DNA from: JBOHRE01 sp050732635
GTDB lineage: Bacteria; Gemmatimonadota; Gemmatimonadetes; Longimicrobiales; RSA9
Direction: 5' to 3'
Length of the DNA: 30,720 nt
NCBI GenBank assembly: GCA_050732635.1
Contig: JBOHRE010000033.1
Span: 1 to 30,720, forward strand
Shown: piece after piece, positions 25,690 to 30,720 of the stretch
Position numbering within the stretch: position 1 is the stretch's first letter
How the letters are laid out: each line of letters begins with the position of its first letter
Made by a program: the position numbers and the translations under genes
Notes under the pieces: generated by a model
Databases searched by the model: none
What the model saw: only the letters and a program-made list of their open reading frames with translations
Told to the model about the DNA's origin: nothing

Positions 25690-27774
25690 ATGACGAGCTC
25701 GCGAATCATACCCGCGGCTGCCGCCGTGACGCTGCTGTGGGTTCTCGGAAGCGCCGCCGCGGCCCAGCAGCCACGGCCCATGACCATCGTGGACCTCATT
25801 GACGTGCCATCGATCTCCGACCCCCGCCTCTCGCCCGATGGCGCACAGCTCCTCTACACACGCACGGACGCCGACTGGGATCGCAACGAGACCGTCACCC
25901 ACATCTGGCGTGCGGGCGTCGATGGCAGCGGCGCGGTGCAGCTCACGAACGGCGAGGATCGGGAACGGTCGCCGCGCTGGTCGCCGGACGGGCGCCGCAT
26001 CGCGTTCCTCGCGGAGCGCGGCGACGACGAGCATGCGCAGATCTACCTGATCCCGAACGACGGCGGTGAAGCGCACCGCCTGAGCCAGCACGCGACACGT
26101 GTCTCCGACATCGACTGGTCTCCCGATGGCCAGTGGATCTACTTCGTCGCCGCAGACGAGAAGACCGCCGAGGAAACGGCCCGTGAGGAGCTGAACGACA
26201 ACGTCTTCGCGTTCGACGAGGACTACAAGCAGCGGCACCTCTGGCGCATTCGCGTTGCTGACGCGACCGAAGTGCGGCTCACAGACGGGGACTTCAGTAT
26301 CGACAGCTACAGCCTCTCGCGCGACGGCGAGTGGCTCGTGCACGTGCGCAGGCCTTCGCCGCGACTCGACGACGGGCCGCTGGGCGAGGTCTGGCTGATG
26401 AGGGCGAGCGGTCGGGAGCCGCGGCAGCTCACGTCCAATACCGTGGGGGAGGGCAGCGTCGAGCTGTCACCCGACGGCACGCGCGTCCTGTTCGTCGCGA
26501 ATGCGAACGCCGATCTGAGCGAGTCCTACTACAACGACAAGATCTTCGTCGTGCCGGTGGCTGGCGGAGCACCGGAGCTGCTGCTGCCCGATCTCGCGCA
26601 CGAGGTCAACAGCGCGTCGTGGTCCGCCGACGGCCGCAGCGTCTTTTTTCTGGCAAATAGTGGTGTGCGCCAGGAGCTGTTCCGCGTCGAGCTCGAGGGG
26701 CTGCGTGTGACGCAGCTCACGCGTGGCGACCACACGGTGTCGAGCTGGAGCTACTCGCCCGCACTCGATCAGCACGTGTTCACGGTCAGCTCGCCGAGCA
26801 ATGCTGGTGATGTCTGGCGGCTTGCCGGCGACGGCGGCGCACCCCTGCGCATCACGCGCGTCTTCGATTACCTCGCCCGCGAGTTCCGCTTGCCACAGGT
26901 CGAGGCCGTGACGTGGCCGGGAGAGGATGGCGTGTCCGTCGAGGGACTGCTCTACTACCCGCTCGACTTTCAGCGCGGTGAGCGCTACCGCCTGGTCGTT
27001 CAGACCCACGGTGGCCCGGCGGCCTCCGACAAATTCGCGTGGCACAGCTCGTCGGCCTATGTGCCGGTGCTGACCGCACTGGGATACATGGTGCTCAAGC
27101 CGAACTACCGCGGTAGCACGGGCTACGGTGACGCATTCCTGAGAGATATGGTCGGCGGCTACTTCAATCAGGCGCACAAGGACGTCATGGCCGGGGTCGA
27201 CCACCTGATTGCCCGCGGGCTGGTCGACGGCGACCGGATGGCGAAGATGGGCTGGAGTGCCGGCGGGCACATGACCAACAAAATCATCACCTACACCGAC
27301 CGGTTCAAGGCCGCTTCATCGGGCGCGGGCGCCGTGAACTGGCTGTCGATGTACGCGCAGAGCGACACGCGCGTGTATCGCACGCCCTGGTTTGGCGGCA
27401 CGCCCTGGCAGGAGGACGCTCCGATCGAGGCGTACATCCAACATTCGCCGCTATTCGAGATTCACAAGGTGCGCACCCCGACGCTGGTGCTGGTGGGCCA
27501 GAACGATGAACGCGTGCCGATGCCGCAGTCGGTCGAGTTGTATCGCGCGCTCAGGACGAATGGTGTGCCCACGAAGCTCTACGTCGCGCCGCGGCAGGGG
27601 CACGGCTGGCGCGAGCTGCAGCAACGCTTGTTCAAGGCGAATGTCGAGCTGGACTGGTTCGAACGCTGGGTGCGGCAGCGCAGCTACACCTGGGAGCGGT
27701 CGCCGGTGCACCCGCCTGCGACCGCGACGGCCGAGAACGGCAGCCAGGGCCAGCGCACGTCGCGAGTCCCCTAG
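25690..27774 (+). CDS. secreted S9 family peptidase (prolyl oligopeptidase/acylaminoacyl peptidase type)
   Basis: The 694-residue product starts at ATG 25690, six bases after GAGGAG; the frame is open far upstream but that part is antisense to the Asp-box gene. A signal peptide (VTLLWVLGSAAAAQQ) points to export. Residues about 35–400 form a WD40-like beta-propeller with repeated LSPDG, RWSPDGRR, DWSPDGQW and SWSADGRS motifs. The C-terminal alpha/beta-hydrolase domain has the catalytic triad Ser523 (GWSAGG), Asp606 (QNDERVP) and His638 (GHGW), plus the family motif NYRGSTGYGDAF. S9 enzymes cleave short peptides, often near Pro or at blocked N-termini. A Ser/Thr/Pro-rich tail follows the domain. 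With SusCD and the M14 protein nearby it fits extracellular peptide use, which is inference. Confidence 0.95.
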   Translation: MTSSRIIPAAAAVTLLWVLGSAAAAQQPRPMTIVDLIDVPSISDPRLSPDGAQLLYTRTDADWDRNETVTHIWRAGVDGSGAVQLTNGEDRERSPRWSPDGRRIAFLAERGDDEHAQIYLIPNDGGEAHRLSQHATRVSDIDWSPDGQWIYFVAADEKTAEETAREELNDNVFAFDEDYKQRHLWRIRVADATEVRLTDGDFSIDSYSLSRDGEWLVHVRRPSPRLDDGPLGEVWLMRASGREPRQLTSNTVGEGSVELSPDGTRVLFVANANADLSESYYNDKIFVVPVAGGAPELLLPDLAHEVNSASWSADGRSVFFLANSGVRQELFRVELEGLRVTQLTRGDHTVSSWSYSPALDQHVFTVSSPSNAGDVWRLAGDGGAPLRITRVFDYLAREFRLPQVEAVTWPGEDGVSVEGLLYYPLDFQRGERYRLVVQTHGGPAASDKFAWHSSSAYVPVLTALGYMVLKPNYRGSTGYGDAFLRDMVGGYFNQAHKDVMAGVDHLIARGLVDGDRMAKMGWSAGGHMTNKIITYTDRFKAASSGAGAVNWLSMYAQSDTRVYRTPWFGGTPWQEDAPIEAYIQHSPLFEIHKVRTPTLVLVGQNDERVPMPQSVELYRALRTNGVPTKLYVAPRQGHGWRELQQRLFKANVELDWFERWVRQRSYTWERSPVHPPATATAENGSQGQRTSRVP

Positions 27775-27787
27775 ACTCGTAGACTCG
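27763..27787. repeat. TAGACTCG duplication with pairing arm at a convergent gene junction
   Basis: TAGACTCG is directly repeated at 27772–27779 and 27780–27787; the first copy contains the S9 stop codon. CGAGTC at 27763–27768 can pair with either GACTCG, giving alternative 6-bp hairpins in the 14-bp gap to the end of the DHOR gene. It may serve as a weak bidirectional terminator. Confidence 0.45.
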
Positions 27788-27788
27788 C

Positions 27789-28958
27789 CTACAGCGAGCG
27801 CAGGAACTGGATCACCGATTCCTGGCGGACCCGACCCAGTGCCCGAAAGCGGTCGCGTGCGGTAGCGGCTTCGCCGCCGTGGAACAGGATCGCTTCGTGC
27901 AGGTTTGTCGTGCGGCCGTCGTGCAGGTAAACGCGGCGGCGTCCCAGACCCATGAGCGGCGCGGTCCGCAACTCGGTGGGCGTGGCGCCGAGGCCGCAGA
28001 CGTTCGCGAGGCGGGGCCCCATGTCGTGCAGCAGGAGGTCGGAATAGAGGTCGATGCGCTGGCGGCGCAGGGCGGCGACAGCGCTCGCGCCCGTGCGCAG
28101 AGTCGGCACGTGGCACGCCGTGCAGTCCAGCCGCGCAAACAGCCGTTCGCCCTCGGCGACCAACGCGCGCTCGGCCTCGCCGGTGGGCCAGCGCCGCGCG
28201 GGTGGCGCCAGAAAGCGGACGAAGTCGGTCAACAGGTCGAGCTGCCCCTCATCGATCTCCGGGTCGGGCGCAGGGTCGGTACGCGGCGGCAGCGAGCGCC
28301 CGCTGATGCCGGGCTCGATCGGATTCAATGGCGTCGTGAGGCCCATCTCGAAACGCAGCGCGCTGTCCGTGAAATCGCGCAGCGTGGCGAGCTCGGCCTT
28401 GCGGCTGAAGCGGGCGACCCGGCCGTCCACGGTGCGTCCGGCACGTCCGGAGACCCCGTCGCGGTCCGTGTCCTGCGCGTCCTCGCGCGCAAGGATGGCC
28501 GCGTCCGGGATGGCCTCGACCAGACCCAGTCCGAACAGGAACGGGGCAGTGAATCGACCGCGCTCCGTGGCGCTGGACGGGACCGATTCACGCGTGATGC
28601 CGTGGGCTTGCAGCGCAGGCGTCGCCTGCCGGCGAATGTTCTCGCCGCCTTCCTCGGTCAGGAGATCGCAATCACCGGGGCCGGCGAAACGAGTAGCCTT
28701 GAGGACGAGCTGCTCGCCCGTGCCACCGCTGGCGGGGTCCGTGTGGCACGCGCTGCACTGGTTTTCGTTGAACAGGGGCCCGAGCCCCTCCGCGGCTGTG
28801 AACACTTTGTCGAAGAGCGCACGCCCGGCGCGAAACCGCGCCAGCTCCTCCGCAGTGAGGCCGCGCAGCGGCTCGCCGATCTCGTGGTGGGGCTCGGGTG
28901 GTGCACATGCGCAGAGCAGCACGGCCACGCTCAGTACGTGAACGGTGCGACGTCGCAC
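27789..28958 (-). CDS. di-haem DHOR-type (thiol oxidoreductase-like) lipoprotein
   Basis: From GTG 28958 the product has 389 residues and begins with a compact lipoprotein signal ending LCAC (Cys18). An upstream in-frame ATG (29033) would overlap the start of the divergent gene and adds residues without signal character, so GTG 28958 is preferred despite a weak ribosome binding site. Two c-type haem sites are seen, C68-SA-C71-H72 and C279-TA-C282-H283, with family marks GLGPLFNENQCSACH, RFTAPFLFGLGLVEAIPD, RDGVSGRAGR, FSRKAE and YLHDGRTTNLHEAILFHGG. This is the COG3488-type family, often called putative thiol oxidoreductase and frequently linked to imelysin-type iron proteins; no imelysin gene is present here. 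It is an envelope redox protein distinct from the peroxidase at 14927. Confidence 0.9.
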   Translation of the reverse strand: MRRRTVHVLSVAVLLCACAPPEPHHEIGEPLRGLTAEELARFRAGRALFDKVFTAAEGLGPLFNENQCSACHTDPASGGTGEQLVLKATRFAGPGDCDLLTEEGGENIRRQATPALQAHGITRESVPSSATERGRFTAPFLFGLGLVEAIPDAAILAREDAQDTDRDGVSGRAGRTVDGRVARFSRKAELATLRDFTDSALRFEMGLTTPLNPIEPGISGRSLPPRTDPAPDPEIDEGQLDLLTDFVRFLAPPARRWPTGEAERALVAEGERLFARLDCTACHVPTLRTGASAVAALRRQRIDLYSDLLLHDMGPRLANVCGLGATPTELRTAPLMGLGRRRVYLHDGRTTNLHEAILFHGGEAATARDRFRALGRVRQESVIQFLRSL

Positions 28959-29016
28959 ACCAAGGTTCGAGTCGCGGGTCCCGCCCGGAACCGCGCGAGT
29001 GCGCTGGAGGAATGAC

Positions 29017-29448
29017 GTGACCTCTCGGATCATGCTATGGCTCGCGTGCCCGATCGCGGTGGTGAGCGGCGGCTGTGACTCGATCTTCGGGGCCGACGAT
29101 CAGCGGCCGGAACAGGCGCGCATCATCGTGGAGGGCAGCGCGCCGGCGCCGCTGCAGCTCATCACCTCGACCAGGTTTCGTCGCTTCATCAACGAGGACG
29201 GCGAGGTGCGCGTCGAGCTGATCGTATCCGACACGGCTTCGGTCGCTCCGCCACTGGACCGGACCCTTCAGCTCAGCGGCCAGGCCGTCGGCGTCTTCGC
29301 GCGCCTGACCAACCCGGACACGATGGTGGCGAGCGTGCGCATGCGCGTGCTGATCGACAACGACGTGCGCTACGACCAGCTCGCGGACCTGAGCGACGCG
29401 TCGCTCGAGTTCAGCTTCGTCTTCACGCAGGCTCAGCCGCTGCAGTGA
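29017..29448 (+). CDS. small lipoprotein, paralogue of 21646–22071
   Basis: The product has 143 residues from GTG 29017, six bases after GGAGG (29006–29010). The signal peptide ends VVSGGC (Cys20), a weaker lipobox than that of its paralogue. The mature part (CDSIFGADDQRPE) again has an acidic patch just after the anchor, then ARIIVEGSAP, LITSTRF, ARLTNPDTMVASVRMRV and LSDASLEFSFVF, aligning along nearly its whole length with the lipoprotein behind the second SusCD pair. Here no SusCD is adjacent; the neighbour is the divergent DHOR gene (58 bp between starts). No known domain was recognised. Confidence 0.82.
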   Translation: MTSRIMLWLACPIAVVSGGCDSIFGADDQRPEQARIIVEGSAPAPLQLITSTRFRRFINEDGEVRVELIVSDTASVAPPLDRTLQLSGQAVGVFARLTNPDTMVASVRMRVLIDNDVRYDQLADLSDASLEFSFVFTQAQPLQ

Positions 29449-29492
29449 GGGCACGCACATCAACGGCGATTGCGCAGTCAACGTAGGCGAAG

Positions 29493-29528
29493 GCCTCAGC
29501 CCCAGCCCGAGCCCCAGCCCCAGCCCTA
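29493..29528. repeat. GCCCCA hexamer tandem repeat (6 units) at the end of the NamZ gene
   Basis: Six hexamers, GCCTCA, GCCCCA, GCCCGA, GCCCCA, GCCCCA and GCCCTA, end at 29528. The last unit contains the TAG stop (minus strand) of the NamZ-like gene, so the repeat directly follows that gene's coding sequence and would form a G-rich 3' RNA tail (GGGGCT units). Confidence 0.9.
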
Positions 29529-30720
29529 ATACAGCAGATACGGCCGCACGTCGGCGCGCCAGCGGGCGAGCGCCGCGGCCCACTCACCGACGATCTCGCG
29601 CCAGTCCGCGCCCGCCTCGATCATGCGCCGGTAGCGGTCGGTGCCGGCGAGCCGGTCGAGACCGGCGTCGCGCAGCTCGAGATCGGCGGGGTGGCGACGC
29701 CGGATCTCGACCATTGCGGCCGTCGCCGCGATCGTCGGGTCGTAGACCACGCGATCGGTGGTGACGAAGCGGATGCCGTTGACCTGCTGATCACCCCACT
29801 TGCGGTCCGGTGGGTCCACCGGCGTGAAGGTGACCGCCTCGAAACGGACGCCGGGCAGCGCCAGCGCGTTCAGCGCGTCGACGACGCCGTGGTGGTCGAG
29901 CCAGGGCGCGCCGATCTGCTGGAACGCGGCCGGCGTGCCTCGCCCGACGGACAGATTGGTCGCCTCGAACAGGCAGGTGCCGGGGTAGTGCGTGGCGCTC
30001 TCGAGGGAGGGCATGTTGGGTGACGGCCGCACCCACGGCAGCGATGTCTGGTCATACCACAGGTCGCGCCGCCAGCCGGCGACCGGCACCACCTCGAGAT
30101 CGGCGCCCAGCGCGAACGCGCCGTTGATCCAGCGTGCCAGCTCGCCCGGCGTCAGCCCGTGCCGCATCGGCACCGGGTAGAGGCCCACGAACGAGGCGTG
30201 TGCGGGATCGAGCACATTGCCCTGCATGTGGGTGCCGCCGATCGGATTCGGTCGGTCCAGCACGACGAACTTGACGCCGTGTTCGGCGGCCACGCGCAGT
30301 GCGAGCGCCATGGTCCAGACATACGTGTAATAGCGCGCGCCGATGTCCTGAATGTCGAAGGCCAGCGCGTCGATGCCGCGCAGCATCCCGGCAGTCGGCT
30401 CGCGCGTGTCGCCGTACAGCGAGTGGATCGGCAGGCCGGTGCGCTCATCGACGCCGCCCGGGATCCCCTCCTCATCCAGGGTGCCGCGGATGCCGTGCTC
30501 GGGGCTGAACAGTGCCACCAGGTCGACACCGGCCATGTCGTGCAGCCGGTCGATCGAGCTGGTGCCGTCGGCGCCCCGGCCCGTGTGATTGGTGATCAGG
30601 CCGACGCGCAGCCCACGTAGCGGCCCGCCTGCCCGCTCGAAAAGCACGTCGATGCCGGGCCGAACGGCCGCCGCGCCGGGCCCGAGCGTCGGCGGCTCGC
30701 GCTCCGGCGGTGTCCGCGCC
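29526..30720 (-). CDS. DUF1343 / NamZ-like exo-beta-N-acetylmuramidase, 5' end outside the window
   Basis: About 397 residues are visible and the frame runs open through the right edge. The start is not in the window: an internal GTG at 30647 exists, but the residues before it (VRPGIDVLFERAG) belong to the family's conserved N-terminus. Family motifs are GLITNHTGR, LFSPEHGIRG with a candidate catalytic Glu, DIQDIGARYYTYVWTM, LDRPNPIGG, RHGLTPGELARW, WVRPSPNMPS and GTCLFEATNLSVGRGT. NamZ of Bacillus subtilis (YbbC) removes terminal MurNAc from peptidoglycan fragments, so a role in cell-wall recycling or scavenging is likely; most homologues are exported. It is convergent with the small lipoprotein gene. 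The M14/beta-lactamase-like fusion at 10531 may act on the peptide side of the same polymer (inference). Confidence 0.9.
   Translation of the reverse strand, partial: ARTPPEREPPTLGPGAAAVRPGIDVLFERAGGPLRGLRVGLITNHTGRGADGTSSIDRLHDMAGVDLVALFSPEHGIRGTLDEEGIPGGVDERTGLPIHSLYGDTREPTAGMLRGIDALAFDIQDIGARYYTYVWTMALALRVAAEHGVKFVVLDRPNPIGGTHMQGNVLDPAHASFVGLYPVPMRHGLTPGELARWINGAFALGADLEVVPVAGWRRDLWYDQTSLPWVRPSPNMPSLESATHYPGTCLFEATNLSVGRGTPAAFQQIGAPWLDHHGVVDALNALALPGVRFEAVTFTPVDPPDRKWGDQQVNGIRFVTTDRVVYDPTIAATAAMVEIRRRHPADLELRDAGLDRLAGTDRYRRMIEAGADWREIVGEWAAALARWRADVRPYLLY

Noticed and set aside
28945..28958. Perfect 14-bp palindrome GTGCGACGTCGCAC as an operator
   Set aside because: It coincides with the Met-Arg-Arg-Arg codons at the DHOR start; a similar partial sequence arises at the MRRR of the M14 fusion, so chance from coding is more likely.

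Overview
The window looks like a chromosomal segment of a Gram-negative, GC-rich bacterium (about two-thirds G+C by eye, not counted). Two SusC/RagA–SusD/RagB pairs, several lipoprotein signal peptides, an Asp-box (BNR) secreted protein, an S9 peptidase and two di-haem c-type proteins in a high-GC setting fit Gemmatimonadota (Gemmatimonadales/Longimicrobiales-like) better than the usually lower-GC Bacteroidota. This placement is inference from gene content and composition. I see no tRNA, rRNA, CRISPR array, insertion sequence or phage gene.

Layout. 1–3009: a GCCCCA hexamer repeat, then uvrA (nucleotide excision repair), which carries a related hexamer repeat in frame. 3010–7733: a heptamer repeat, a promoter, the first SusC/SusD pair and a strong hairpin. 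7749–7943: a fragment resembling the C-terminus of an RND efflux pump. 8051–10487: an envelope-stress-like cluster (YbjN/CesT-like protein, PspA, AI-2E-family permease). 10531–13146 (minus): an unusual lipoprotein joining a class A beta-lactamase-like domain to an M14 zinc carboxypeptidase. 13314–16399: an RnfD/NqrB-like membrane protein with a Cys-rich Sel1-like tail, overlapping by 4 nt a di-haem cytochrome c peroxidase-like lipoprotein. 16400–17380: a non-coding stretch with an orphan promoter, then a small minus-strand envelope protein divergent from the second SusC. 17381–22071: the second SusC/SusD pair, a 13-bp intercistronic hairpin and a small lipoprotein. 22111–25197 (minus): a ten-Asp-box secreted protein. 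25316–25576 (minus): a small membrane protein or remnant. 25690–27774: a secreted S9 peptidase. 27789–28958 (minus): a di-haem DHOR-type lipoprotein. 29017–29448: a paralogue of the small lipoprotein behind the second SusCD pair. 29526–30720 (minus): a DUF1343/NamZ muramidase-like protein cut by the right edge.

The common theme is the cell envelope: outer-membrane import (SusCD), peptide breakdown (S9, M14), peptidoglycan turnover (beta-lactamase-like/M14 and NamZ), membrane stress (PspA) and extracytoplasmic electron transfer. No glycoside hydrolase of known polysaccharide-degrading type sits beside either SusCD pair, so peptide or other non-glycan cargo is as likely as sugars. The most unusual items are the beta-lactamase/M14 fusion, the RnfD–Sel1/di-haem pair, the duplicated small lipoprotein family and the recurring hexamer and heptamer tandem repeats at gene ends.
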